From Saprospiraceae bacterium (GTDB taxonomy: Bacteria; Bacteroidota; Bacteroidia; Chitinophagales; Saprospiraceae): 37,618 bases of DNA. How positions within the stretch are numbered: the stretch's first letter is position 1; each line of letters starts with the position of its first letter. Position numbers and translations under genes: made by a program. Positions 8,101 to 15,932 of the stretch are shown one piece after another. Where the stretch lies: NCBI GenBank assembly GCA_013001595.1, contig JABDMH010000068.1:1-37618 (forward strand), read 5' to 3'. The notes under the pieces were generated by a model. It did not search any database. It was not told the DNA's origin and saw only the letters and a program-made list of their open reading frames with translations.

Positions 8101-10110
8101 CTTCGACCAACCACCCCCAAGTAATGCCGCTTTTCGGTACAGATTTTGATGTGAGGTATCTTGCTCGCTACATCCAAACAATCTTCCCGGGGAACCCTGG
8201 AGTCCCAGATTGCAAAGTCCATCATCAAGCAATGCACCAAATGCTTCTCGTGAATAATTAAGGTTTCCGCAAGCCTTGCTGCCATAATACAAGAGATCAA
8301 ACTTCCATGCATTGAGCAGTAAATCCGCACACGCACCGCCATCTTCCTCCAACCAATCCATCTCTCGTGCATAGTGGGCTTCCACAGGATTCTCACTATC
8401 AGAATCAAGATGGGCCATTTTCAACCCTACATCATGATAGCTACATGTATCCAATACACTATCACATAGATTGATACAGGAGTCGTACCAGTCCGTTCTC
8501 CTTGCCAAAACCAAGGCCAGACCACAATTATCCCAACTTCCTTCATCGAATGTGCTGGCCTCCAACCAGGTTTTCTTGTCAACACGAGTCTGACCTGCCG
8601 ACAAATTCACCACTACGCCTTTCTCACTTACAGCAATGGGCTTGGTCAGGTCCTTTACTTGGATGTAACAATATATAGTATCCACATTATGGCATTCGTC
8701 CCGCACCTCGTATAAGACCTGATACGGTTCATCTCGCATGGGGAGATCCACTGCTCTCTCATAAACATATCGATCTCCATTGGAGCAGCTATTGACTTTA
8801 TCAAACAAATATGTTCCCAAGCCCTCGATGCTTGCTTTCACATTTTGAATGCCATTGCATGCATCCAATGCACATAATGATGGCAATACAGCAAACGCCG
8901 AACAATCATGACTGCTTGTGTTGGCCAAGATGACTGGAGCCAGGCTATCGGATCGAGGTCGAACCGGTGTATCCCAACAATGCTCAACCGAATCTATCCC
9001 CGTACCTGTTGGCCAAACTAAAACACTGGCATCAAAGCTACTTAGATCGCAATGAACCTCTGGGGGTGTCGTATCTAGTACAGACAACCAAAAGCTACAA
9101 CTCCAATAGGTGCCATCTGAACCTACTGGTTCTAGGGCTGACCCATTCACCATACAATCAGGGTCTGGCTCGGAACCGCACTCCTGTTTTACTGCCAAAT
9201 CGATAAGGTACAGTTGATTGCAACCTTCGCCAAAGACTGTCTTATCTAAATGGACTGACAATCCACACTTATCACTTAGGTCAAGAAGATCGATACTTAA
9301 CTTACCATCGGCTTTCTCAAGTTCTAAGAAGTGCAGCGTATCACAGGTGTTTGGTACAGTCAGAGACGGGATCAGTAAATAGGGACCAAGTAGCGATTCC
9401 CCACCGCAATAGACTGTATCTTTCTGTACGCAGGAGAAATTCTCTGCACTAACTTGTGGATACCTTAGCACACGGATTGTATCCATGGCCGTGCTGCGAT
9501 GACCATCATTGGTGGTGTAGGCCCATTCACGATAAATAATTTTGGCCGTATCAGGATCATCCGCACAAGATCTGATCTCAGGCCAATCTCCTGCCCATAT
9601 CGCAGGATCTCCTCTTCCTTTACAAATCTCAATCGAAACTGGCCCAGATCCTGGCTCTGGATCCTCCACTAGCGGGTCGTCACAGTATACAAGGTATGAT
9701 CTACCGGTAAACCTAGCATCATTGGAAGTAAAGGTCAATTCACTTTGACAAGTCCCCATACTATTGGTAATCATCAAAAGGAGGGTTTCTTCTACATAAG
9801 GGCATATATTATTAATGATGAAGTAGGTCTCATTGCCTACATCAGTACTAGATCCTTGGGCAAAGAGAACACCCTGTTGTGATGTCAGCATGTAGTCGAA
9901 CTCACCCACACAATCAGCATCTATTAGCACATTAGTCCAAAAGACTTTTGCATGAAATTCAGTTTGAGGATCTGAGGTGTAAATCGGCAAATTCACCGGA
10001 CGGCAATTTGGCAGGCAAGTCTGCGACCAAGAATAAGTATAGGTACTGCAAATAAATAGTGCCACAAGCAGCACATGCCATCTCTGGCGTTGGGTATAAG
10101 CTTTGATCAT
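5152..10110 (-). CDS. Giant cysteine-rich T9SS surface protein with dockerin-like and cohesin-like modules
   Basis: A 1652-residue exported protein. Residues 1-30 form a signal peptide. Residues 31 to about 1230 are a long, unusually cysteine-rich region with HYR-like boundaries (DTTPPEVHC near 346, KDLTKPIAV, VDTIAPECIL), suggesting a chain of immunoglobulin-like modules stabilised by disulfides. About 1257-1305 resembles a carboxypeptidase-regulatory beta-sandwich (DQGGYSM). At 1306-1362 is a dockerin-like pair: a degenerate copy, then DVNGDKIVSVADLL, with calcium-ligand spacing at D1341, N1343, D1345 and D1352. About 1442-1551 resembles a cohesin beta-sandwich. Residues 1567-1652 are a type A sorting domain (NQPNPF, then YYYTLTSKYG, ending KKMVLLK), so the chain should cross the outer membrane by T9SS and be attached or released. 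A role in adhesion or as a surface scaffold is inference. Confidence 0.9.
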   Translation of the reverse strand: MIKAYTQRQRWHVLLVALFICSTYTYSWSQTCLPNCRPVNLPIYTSDPQTEFHAKVFWTNVLIDADCVGEFDYMLTSQQGVLFAQGSSTDVGNETYFIINNICPYVEETLLLMITNSMGTCQSELTFTSNDARFTGRSYLVYCDDPLVEDPEPGSGPVSIEICKGRGDPAIWAGDWPEIRSCADDPDTAKIIYREWAYTTNDGHRSTAMDTIRVLRYPQVSAENFSCVQKDTVYCGGESLLGPYLLIPSLTVPNTCDTLHFLELEKADGKLSIDLLDLSDKCGLSVHLDKTVFGEGCNQLYLIDLAVKQECGSEPDPDCMVNGSALEPVGSDGTYWSCSFWLSVLDTTPPEVHCDLSSFDASVLVWPTGTGIDSVEHCWDTPVRPRSDSLAPVILANTSSHDCSAFAVLPSLCALDACNGIQNVKASIEGLGTYLFDKVNSCSNGDRYVYERAVDLPMRDEPYQVLYEVRDECHNVDTIYCYIQVKDLTKPIAVSEKGVVVNLSAGQTRVDKKTWLEASTFDEGSWDNCGLALVLARRTDWYDSCINLCDSVLDTCSYHDVGLKMAHLDSDSENPVEAHYAREMDWLEEDGGACADLLLNAWKFDLLYYGSKACGNLNYSREAFGALLDDGLCNLGLQGSPGRLFGCSEQDTSHQNLYRKAALLGGGWSKAVPFDCNDACSNVSVELLVMDYWCNWSKTWTDVWVEDQNPITLIQDLGDVEITCQSYRAPKYSTANYSGPVSLETLVEGAQSGDLDAQQAIDEILGGYKKGWQDVYGNLVDEVGVRLDSTLYYEDSVCVCKDSTISYKVHDDHLGDIWKDSTFRHCSYELRSKPIEQGLVAVNCQEGVICDQTIWSDLDHCGQGYVYRKFNIWASCPADGGAKLHDVDTITRVQRIWVGNFCKLDKGMFDLPPDQIVYACGVTYADDQSGHVYGEADPMLTGMPIYKFDDDCRIVGVAHEDKVFRVVGGDEVCLKVVRTWYLADWCNQSKPLVDKWWHKDEIVTDTFIQKILVVDTIAPECILTGPVEDGGTIDAAGCVYDLSVALDVMDACGSLQYRYELREISDAQPSIIRTGYGSASDGALAGVEIQEAGLEGGRYSLVVFTTDQCQNEGICTYEVTIITGKKPSPVCISSITADLVPMDLDNDGTIDTAMTVIWAEEFDASSTAPCGYNDEDLLFYIELLADDNPATETLDTSVDRDNLELGCEHMGFNTVRFWVLGPSGSADFCDVTLVVQNNMGGCPEVVQQFATVSGQVSTEDQLPIPEVTIATLSTQGMLQRGTTDDQGGYSMMSIMGDSIVITPSKDDTPQNGISTADILPIFFHANQSTLLGSPYLRIAADVNGDKIVSVADLLEVRNMVLGNIDEWSGSPNWKFIESTYVFSTDVPEGEDYSKAFAAKLTMPGETADFIGMKTGDVNLDRTLTSTGRSGETVVMEGEDATLVPGERSSITFALPKSVYAGLQLAFRYDASKLDFDGFEFDSSFQINELNFGWSEMESGLVAFSWVNPDLLSSFATDAFLTMTFVAKDQGQLSDHLTVGDSRIHSEVYGVDWGKNPLALKFVGNQSSFTLHQNQPNPFSEHTEIPIEYTALHKASFLVHDVQGRLIKHMEIDLFAGRSTVRIDKADIGQPGVYYYTLTSKYGTDTKKMVLLK

Positions 10111-10544
10111 AATCAGTGGTAGCGCCCGGTTTAGTCCACACTACGAGATGCAAGATACTTATATATGACAACTTTTATATATAATATGACTCGAAATTTA
10201 TACCTCACTAGTATACAATATCTTACGGCCAAATGAATTTTTGTATAAATCTTCTTCATATGTATTGCCAAGGCTAGTTTTATCTCCCGAAACTCTAGAG
10301 AGTGAGCGGAGGACTTGGTTCGGTCTGATAATTGCTTATTATATTTTGTGGTGGTGGAATGAGCGAGCGAGCATGTGGATTCTGCTAGGCGAGCTGCACA
10401 GCCGAATTTCTAGGAGCGTCATAAAAGAGTGACAAGATAGCTACCATCGAAATGTTAAAATTTGGGTTGTTAATACATTTATTAAATTCGCGGCCCACAT
10501 TTAAGGGCCATCATGCGTTGTTCTAGCGACTATTTCAAATTTAT
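10111..10544. other. Divergent intergenic region
   Basis: This 434-base region separates the giant leftward T9SS gene from the rightward barrel gene. It is very AT-rich at 10150-10260. A 62-codon frame at 10241-10432 has no homolog-like features and is probably chance. The only regulatory site I can support is the promoter before the barrel gene, listed separately. No convincing promoter was found for the leftward gene. Confidence 0.5.
10461..10490 (+). promoter_or_regulatory. Bacteroidota-type sigma promoter for the small barrel gene
   Basis: A TTTG (10461-10464) and TAAATTCG (10483-10490) are separated by 18 bases. This matches the Bacteroidota -33/-7 consensus TTTG and TAnnTTTG with one mismatch. 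Transcription would start near 10497, leaving a leader of about 48 bases before the ATG at 10545. Position and spacing fit, but the motif is short and could be chance. Confidence 0.45.
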
Positions 10545-11126
10545 ATGAGGTTAAGTCTATTTACCTGTATTTTGATATGTACTGCCTTGTTGCAGCAAGC
10601 TCTTGCACAGGATACTAAGCCAATCAGGATGAATCCTAAGATTGGCGTCAACTTCTCTGACCTCATCTTCTCTACGGAGCCTGCGAATACCTCATCATTG
10701 GCAGAGATGGGATGGAGTATTGGCATAGATGCCGACTACGGAAATAAGTGGCTAGCACAAGGAGGGATTCACTATTTTCAATTGGGCAGTGGAGTGCAAA
10801 TGCCACGAGACACGCAAGTTGTTTCTGCCTCTCAGCTAAAAATTCCCATGGGAGTGGGCCTTAGGGTTCTTTCCATAGACTATTTTCACCTCTGGCTTCA
10901 TTCACAAGCTGTAGTAAATTTTACAACCAGAATGCGTCGAGGTAATCTGGTGCTGGATAAGAAAGACTACCCAAGAACAGGTCTCGCAGGTCGAGTTGGC
11001 ATCGGCATGGATCTTTGGAAAATCACCTTAGAACTTAATTATGAATACAGCTTTACCGATCTAGTCAATGAGTCGATTTTTGCCCGCAACGAAATGATTA
11101 GTCTTGCCCTAGGCGTCAAGATTTAG
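10545..11126 (+). CDS. Small outer-membrane beta-barrel protein (PorT/OMP_b-brl-like)
   Basis: A 193-residue protein with a signal peptide (cleavage after about 21, ALAQ). The mature part alternates short amphipathic strands and turns: PKIGVNFSDL at the start, WSIGIDADYGNKWLAQGGIHY, then MGVGLRVLSIDYFHLWLHSQ, GLAGRVGIGMDLWKITLELNYEYSF, ending LALGVKI with a terminal hydrophobic strand. This is the pattern of the outer membrane beta-barrel/PorT-like proteins common in Bacteroidota. A barrel of about eight strands is likely. Whether it is structural, a secretion accessory or a small porin cannot be told. It is divergent from the giant T9SS gene and convergent with the M20 gene. Confidence 0.75.
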   Translation: MRLSLFTCILICTALLQQALAQDTKPIRMNPKIGVNFSDLIFSTEPANTSSLAEMGWSIGIDADYGNKWLAQGGIHYFQLGSGVQMPRDTQVVSASQLKIPMGVGLRVLSIDYFHLWLHSQAVVNFTTRMRRGNLVLDKKDYPRTGLAGRVGIGMDLWKITLELNYEYSFTDLVNESIFARNEMISLALGVKI

Positions 11127-11219
11127 TTTAGTAAGGAAGACGATAATCTAAATGGTTTTTGATCACCAGCCAGCACATACTATCCGTTCTGGAACAATTG
11201 GCTCGGTGGAAATTCTCCA

Positions 11220-12794
11220 CTAATCTCTTATGGTAGGATAAACTATGCCGAGTTGCTCTAAGTAAGTTTCGTACTTCTCCTCATCATAGTAGAACTTAGA
11301 TAATTGGGGTCTGAATTCCTCCATTACATCCCCATTCAAATGTATGGCTGGACTATCTTCTGCACCAACCATTGGCTCATAGGTCATTTTCATACCTTGT
11401 TCATCGCGAAAGTACTGCCAAGCAGCATCCACCAATTCAGGTCTGCAAATCAGGTCTAGGAGGGTTGTCGCTTCTGCTTTAGCACCGGCTATGACGCCTT
11501 TGTGTGCGATTGGGGTGGCCATGGCTACGGCATTTGACCAGTGGTGTCCTTGCAACCCTGGAATGTTGGCTGGATACCTCAAGGTGACCGTAGGCAATTT
11601 CCATGAAATATCTCCAATGTCATCTGAGCCACCGCTCACAAAACCCTGCCTAGGCGGCGATAGGGTATCCAATTTTGTCGCGAGACCAGATGTATCACGG
11701 GCGTCGACTTCCTTCTGCAGTGCTACCGCCAGTTTTTGATCTGCTTCTGACCAGCGGGGTAAACCAACTGTACGAATGTTTTGGTACATCGTCTCAGCAA
11801 TGACTTTGTTAAAGTGCCTTGGCCAGGCAGACCCCAGAATCCGCTTACTCATCTTTGTATTGGTCATGAGCGCTGCCCCCTCGGCCATTTTATTTGCCCG
11901 TTCATAGACTTCCATGATCCGCGGATAGGTAACATGCCTGAGAAAGTACCAAATGGAGGCTTTCGATGGCACTACATTGGGTTGATCTCCACCATTCTTG
12001 ATTACTGAATGGGAGCGATGTAACGGATCTAGATGTTCACGCTGATACTGCCACCCTATGTTCATCAGCTCAACGGCATCGGCGGCACTTCTTCCCCGCC
12101 ATGGCGCTCCAGCCGCATGTGCAGACTCACCTTCAAAGGAATATTCCACGGAAATGAGACCCGTCCCACGCGGTTGACCATAGGTGACATTCAGATTGTT
12201 ACCCACGTGAGTGAATATGCAAAGATCAAAATCATCGAAATAACCATCTCGTGTAAAGAATGCCTTTGTGGCAACAAGTTCTTCTGCAACACCAGGCCAA
12301 AGTACCAATGTGCCGGACAAACTATCACGCGACATAATGTCCTTAACAGCCAACACTGCAAGTATATTCAGTGGAAGTCCACTATTATGACCTTCACCAT
12401 GACCAGGTGCATCCAGCACAATGGGATCATGGTATGCTACACCGGGCTTCTGACTGGCTTTTGGAATGCAATCCAGGTCGCTCCCGATTGCAATAACTGG
12501 CTTGCCGCTCCCCCACCTCGCTAACCAGGCCGTAGGTACACCACTAATACCATACGTTATGTCAAATCCATTTTCTTTCAGAATAGAAGTGAGGTACTTT
12601 GAAGTCTCAATCTCTTGAAATCCAAGTTCGGCAAAGCTGAATACTTTGTCCACCATAACCTGCGCTTCCTTCGCATTGGCATCAATGGCACTGACAACTT
12701 CCTCTTTGTATTGATCGAGTTTGTCGCCTGGTATCTGTGCAAGACACAACTGACTACAAACCAAGATGCTTGCTAGAACTCGTATTTTCATCAT
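11220..12794 (-). CDS. Exported M20-family amidohydrolase (AbgB/M20D-like)
   Basis: A 524-residue protein with a short signal peptide (MMKIRVLASILVCSQLCLAQ) followed by an M20 metallo-amidohydrolase. Expected metal-site elements are in order: GSDLDCIP at about 104-111, PGHGEGHNSG around H132 and H136, the E-E pair at 171-172, H196 in IFTHVGN, and a late GHHWSNA. The lid domain contains EGESAHAAGAPWRGRSAADA, the dimerisation/lid motif of the M20D branch that includes aminobenzoyl-glutamate hydrolase subunit B and amino-acid amidohydrolases. Substrates are probably N-acyl amino acids or dipeptide-like amides; the specific one is not evident. It follows the cyclase gene by 88 bases on the same strand and is probably the last gene of the photolyase-led operon. 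Confidence 0.88.
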   Translation of the reverse strand: MMKIRVLASILVCSQLCLAQIPGDKLDQYKEEVVSAIDANAKEAQVMVDKVFSFAELGFQEIETSKYLTSILKENGFDITYGISGVPTAWLARWGSGKPVIAIGSDLDCIPKASQKPGVAYHDPIVLDAPGHGEGHNSGLPLNILAVLAVKDIMSRDSLSGTLVLWPGVAEELVATKAFFTRDGYFDDFDLCIFTHVGNNLNVTYGQPRGTGLISVEYSFEGESAHAAGAPWRGRSAADAVELMNIGWQYQREHLDPLHRSHSVIKNGGDQPNVVPSKASIWYFLRHVTYPRIMEVYERANKMAEGAALMTNTKMSKRILGSAWPRHFNKVIAETMYQNIRTVGLPRWSEADQKLAVALQKEVDARDTSGLATKLDTLSPPRQGFVSGGSDDIGDISWKLPTVTLRYPANIPGLQGHHWSNAVAMATPIAHKGVIAGAKAEATTLLDLICRPELVDAAWQYFRDEQGMKMTYEPMVGAEDSPAIHLNGDVMEEFRPQLSKFYYDEEKYETYLEQLGIVYPTIRD

Positions 12795-12882
12795 ATAGAT
12801 AATTTAGCTTAGGTAGACAAGAATCCCAATGATTTGCTATAATAAGAGAATTTTGTTGACTAAAGCGGTTCGCATAGTAAGG

Positions 12883-13452
12883 CTATCTTGATTCAGCGGG
12901 CATGTAAACATCCATCTGTTCGGTTATACCTTTCAGTCCGAATTTTCCTAAGTGTTGAAACTCAAAGAAGTCTTTAGTAAGGGCATAAGTAGTCGCGCTG
13001 ACAACTACACTATTAGCAGTGGAAATACCTTGCAATCGAGCGGCAATATTCGGGGTGCCGCCAAGCGCCAGATGTTCCTTTCGTTTACCAATGCCTAGAT
13101 CCGCCATCACTACAGTGCCTGTATGGATGCTAATGCGGATCTTCAACTCCAGATTATACTCCACCACGCTTTGATTACTTATTTCCTTAATGTCTTCAAG
13201 TAACGCCAATCCAGCAAGGATCGCATTTCGAGGTGCCAACTTAAAACTTGTCGGATATCCAAAATAGGCCATAACCCCATCTCCTAAGTGCTGAGCCACA
13301 TAGCCATATTTACTGGCTACGCTTTGGTAAACACAGCGGTGGTAAGATTGCATGAGTTGCATGAAATCTTCTAGACTTAACTGTTCTGTAAATGCTGTGG
13401 ACCCCAGCAGATCGCAGAATAGAATGGTAAGCTCCTGCCGCTTCGCGTTCAT
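12883..13452 (-). CDS. Stand-alone class III adenylate/guanylate cyclase domain
   Basis: A 189-residue soluble protein that is almost entirely a class III nucleotidyl cyclase catalytic domain. It begins TILFCDLLGSTAFTE with the first metal-binding Asp (D14), has LGDGVMAYFG with the second (D58), a SIHTGTVV strand, and GGTPNIAARLQG carrying the transition-state Asn (N135) and Arg (R139). It should convert ATP or GTP to a cyclic nucleotide as a homodimer. The G-x-T-P-N-x-A-A-R-L-Q form resembles cyclase domains often fused to ATPase/TPR modules, but no sensor or ATPase is attached here. The position seven before N135, often used to infer ATP or GTP preference, is Leu, so the substrate is not predicted. 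It sits 94 bases downstream of the photolyase gene. Confidence 0.85.
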   Translation of the reverse strand: MNAKRQELTILFCDLLGSTAFTEQLSLEDFMQLMQSYHRCVYQSVASKYGYVAQHLGDGVMAYFGYPTSFKLAPRNAILAGLALLEDIKEISNQSVVEYNLELKIRISIHTGTVVMADLGIGKRKEHLALGGTPNIAARLQGISTANSVVVSATTYALTKDFFEFQHLGKFGLKGITEQMDVYMPAESR

Positions 13453-13546
13453 ACACTAAATGTACGCGAAAGGATAAAGACTAATGACAGATCATAGGTC
13501 GCATTTCAAAAGATTTAATCCTCCTCGCCAATGGTTATCTTCAGGG

Positions 13547-14872
13547 CTAGGTATCGAGCGCTTGCTTGAAAGCATCCAAGCAGCGTGCCCGCGCAAACTT
13601 ATGATCAACCATGGGCTCTGGATAATCCAAAGAATCTAATTCAGGTATCCATTTGCGTGTATACTTGAAATCTGGATCAAATCTCTTGAGCTGCGTAGTC
13701 GGATTGAAGATTCGAAAATAAGGAGCAGCATCCGTACCGCATCCCGCCGCCCATTGCCAACCACCATTATTACTAGCCAAATCATAGTCTAATAGTTTCT
13801 CAGCGAAGTAGGCTTCTCCCCTACGCCAATCTATCAACAGGTGTTTAGTCAGAAAACTCGCCGTTACCATTCTCACCCGGTTGTGCATATATCCAGTGGT
13901 ATTGAGCTCTCGCATCCCCGCATCTACCAGCGGATAGCCGGTCAATCCTTCACACCATATCTGAAAATCTGCATCGGAGTCACGCCAAGGCACCCGATCA
14001 TACTTAGATCTAAAGGGTCCATCTACCACATGTGGATAATAGGCCAAAATTTGACTGTAGAAATCTCGCCAAATAAGCTCACTCAAGAAGGTTTCATTCA
14101 AGCCAATGGCTGATCTCGCGAGTGCTCTAATGCTGATGGTGCCAAACCTTAGGTGTAATCCCAATCTAGTAGTGCCATCACATGCCGGAAAATCTCTCTG
14201 TTTATGATATAATTCAATCGTCTCTAAGTCAAAATCATCTGGCGGAAATTGGATGGGCGATTTTTGAAACCCAATATCCTTTAGTGTTGTCTTCCCTTCG
14301 ACTTTCCCAGCATAGAGGTTATGGAGGTAAGATGTCGAGGGATAAGATTTGAGATAGAATAGCGATCCATCAGAATCCTGCTTATGGTGCAGCTTTTGCA
14401 ACCATGTTCTCTTGTATGGTGTAAAAACTACATACGGGTCACCATCTCCCTTCAAAACCTCTCCAGCTTCAAAAAGAACATGATCCTTATAATGATGAAA
14501 GTGAATTCCTCTGCGGTTTAGCAGATCAGAAACCACTCGATCTCGTTCTTTGGCGTATGGTTCATAATCTCTATTGGTGTAAACTGCATCAATGTCGTAA
14601 GTGTCAGACAATTCCTTCCAAACATCAATTGGTTTGCCATACATGATCAGCATGTCACTACCCTGATCTTGCATTTGCTTCTTTAATTTCATCACTGTCT
14701 GATGAATGAAAGTAACCCGGGCATCAGCTGGATCGGTTAAGTCATCCAAGATGTCCTTGTCGAATATAAACAGTGGTAGTACCGGACTTTGACCATACTT
14801 AAGTGCATGATACAGACCTGCATTATCATGCATTCTTAAATCTCTCCGACACCAAAAAAAAGTCAATTTCAT
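13547..14872 (-). CDS. phrB: Deoxyribodipyrimidine photolyase (class I CPD photolyase/cryptochrome family)
   Basis: A 441-residue flavoprotein that repairs UV-induced pyrimidine dimers using blue light. The N-terminal antenna-binding domain starts LTFFWCRRDLRMHDNAGL, the family's characteristic opening. The C-terminal FAD-binding domain has FLSELIWRDFYSQIL (about 262-276), TGYPLVDAGMRELNTTGYMH, NRVRMVTASFLTKHLLIDWR, and SNNGGWQWAAGCGTDAAPYF then RIFNPTTQ (about 367-395), near-canonical for class I photolyases, including Trp residues of the electron-transfer region. Length is close to bacterial photolyases (about 430-475). The gene is divergent from the DUF6503-like gene with only about 185 bases between starts, and the cyclase and amidohydrolase genes follow it closely. 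Confidence 0.95.
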   Translation of the reverse strand: MKLTFFWCRRDLRMHDNAGLYHALKYGQSPVLPLFIFDKDILDDLTDPADARVTFIHQTVMKLKKQMQDQGSDMLIMYGKPIDVWKELSDTYDIDAVYTNRDYEPYAKERDRVVSDLLNRRGIHFHHYKDHVLFEAGEVLKGDGDPYVVFTPYKRTWLQKLHHKQDSDGSLFYLKSYPSTSYLHNLYAGKVEGKTTLKDIGFQKSPIQFPPDDFDLETIELYHKQRDFPACDGTTRLGLHLRFGTISIRALARSAIGLNETFLSELIWRDFYSQILAYYPHVVDGPFRSKYDRVPWRDSDADFQIWCEGLTGYPLVDAGMRELNTTGYMHNRVRMVTASFLTKHLLIDWRRGEAYFAEKLLDYDLASNNGGWQWAAGCGTDAAPYFRIFNPTTQLKRFDPDFKYTRKWIPELDSLDYPEPMVDHKFARARCLDAFKQALDT

Positions 14873-15057
14873 AGTGTTTACCTTTTACTCATTTATCACC
14901 ATTCAAAATACTACCCCATGTGCTATCCACCGATATATCAACAGTTTCCGGTCAAGCTAGCTAATGAGAATCATACCATTTGCCGTCGGCATTGACACCA
15001 TTCAATAAAGTAATATATTGGCGCCCGAAACAGTCGTACAACACCTTTCATATTAAT

Positions 15058-15801
15058 ATGTTTACCTTCTATACCGGGATGTTTATTTCAAAGTGCATGT
15101 CCCTGTTTTCACTCTGCTTGACGCTGCATTTATTTGCTTTGGCTGGACATGCTCAAAAGCTCTCTCCCAACAGTGTATTGCATCGAAGCCTTTCCTATCA
15201 TGATCCCTTTAATAGATGGGACACATCAGGTTTTGAGCTGGTGATAAAAGAAGCGAGACCAGGAAAGAAAGACCGTCGTAGGATTGTGTTTTTCAATATT
15301 TACCGCCAACAATTTCATCTAGATTATTCCCTGGATAATCATCGTCTAGAATACAAAATCGATAGCGGAAGAGTGAGTGTACTTTATGATGGCTCTGATC
15401 AATATACTGGGGAAATGCAACAAAAGTTCAAACTCAGTTCAGATCAAGCATATTCCCTCCGTGACTACTACCTATTTTTATTTGGGTTACCCATGAAGGT
15501 GCGTGATCCTGGAGCCATTTGGGATCCGATCGTCAGGGAAACCACCTTCAATGGTCGTCCTACTTGGGCCATTAAGGTCACGTATGATCCTACGGTAGGG
15601 GATGATATATGGCACTTCTATTTTGACAAGCAAACCTTTCAAATCGAGGGTTGCAGATTCTTTCATGACGAAAAACAAATGGATGGAGAGTACATTACGT
15701 TCACGGATGTCAAAATCATCAATGGAATTAAGTTTCCCAAAATCAGAAACTGGTATCTGAACAAAGATGACACCTTCTTAGGTACAGATGTGGTGGAGTA
15801 A
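15058..15801 (+). CDS. DUF6503-like exported protein
   Basis: A secreted or lipid-free periplasmic protein of about 247 residues. A hydrophobic signal segment ends at LFALAGHAQ. The mature part is beta-rich: SFELV-type strands near the start, YHDPFNRWDTSGFELVIKEA, DYYLFLFGLP, and a late DDIWHFYFDKQTFQIEGCRF and YITFTDVKIINGIKFPKIRN. This is the look of the Bacteroidota DUF6503 family, a lipoprotein-carrier-like beta half-barrel of unknown function. The open frame starts at 14980, but residues before 15058 are not signal-like; ATGs at 15058, 15079 or 15097 are all possible, and 15058 was chosen because it keeps a basic residue before the hydrophobic core. Nothing near it fixes a pathway. Confidence 0.7.
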   Translation: MFTFYTGMFISKCMSLFSLCLTLHLFALAGHAQKLSPNSVLHRSLSYHDPFNRWDTSGFELVIKEARPGKKDRRRIVFFNIYRQQFHLDYSLDNHRLEYKIDSGRVSVLYDGSDQYTGEMQQKFKLSSDQAYSLRDYYLFLFGLPMKVRDPGAIWDPIVRETTFNGRPTWAIKVTYDPTVGDDIWHFYFDKQTFQIEGCRFFHDEKQMDGEYITFTDVKIINGIKFPKIRNWYLNKDDTFLGTDVVE

Positions 15802-15878
15802 ATCTGACCTGGACCATCTATATTAAAGCTCAAAACACTATTATTCACCTGCCATTCTTCAGAAATCTTGATAAAAAA

Positions 15879-15907
15879 AAAGCCGCTGAGTATTGATCCG
15901 CGGCTTT
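15879..15907 (-). terminator. Strong hairpin terminator between convergent genes
   Basis: Perfect eight-base arms AAAGCCGC (15879-15886) and GCGGCTTT (15900-15907) enclose a 13-base loop. Read on the minus strand the stem is followed by a run of nine T (plus-strand A run at 15873-15881), making an efficient terminator for the leftward CHRD gene. In the rightward direction it ends TTTCTC and may also stop the DUF6503-like transcript. Confidence 0.85.
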
Positions 15908-15932
15908 CTCATTTATCTTTAAATTCTCTGCA

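Noticed and set aside
10241-10432. Possible small gene in the divergent intergenic region
   Set aside because: It has no ribosome binding site, no recognisable fold and an atypical start context, and it lies upstream of a readable promoter for the next gene.
12033-12524. 163-codon rightward frame
   Set aside because: It is antisense to the well-supported M20 amidohydrolase gene and has no domain features of its own.
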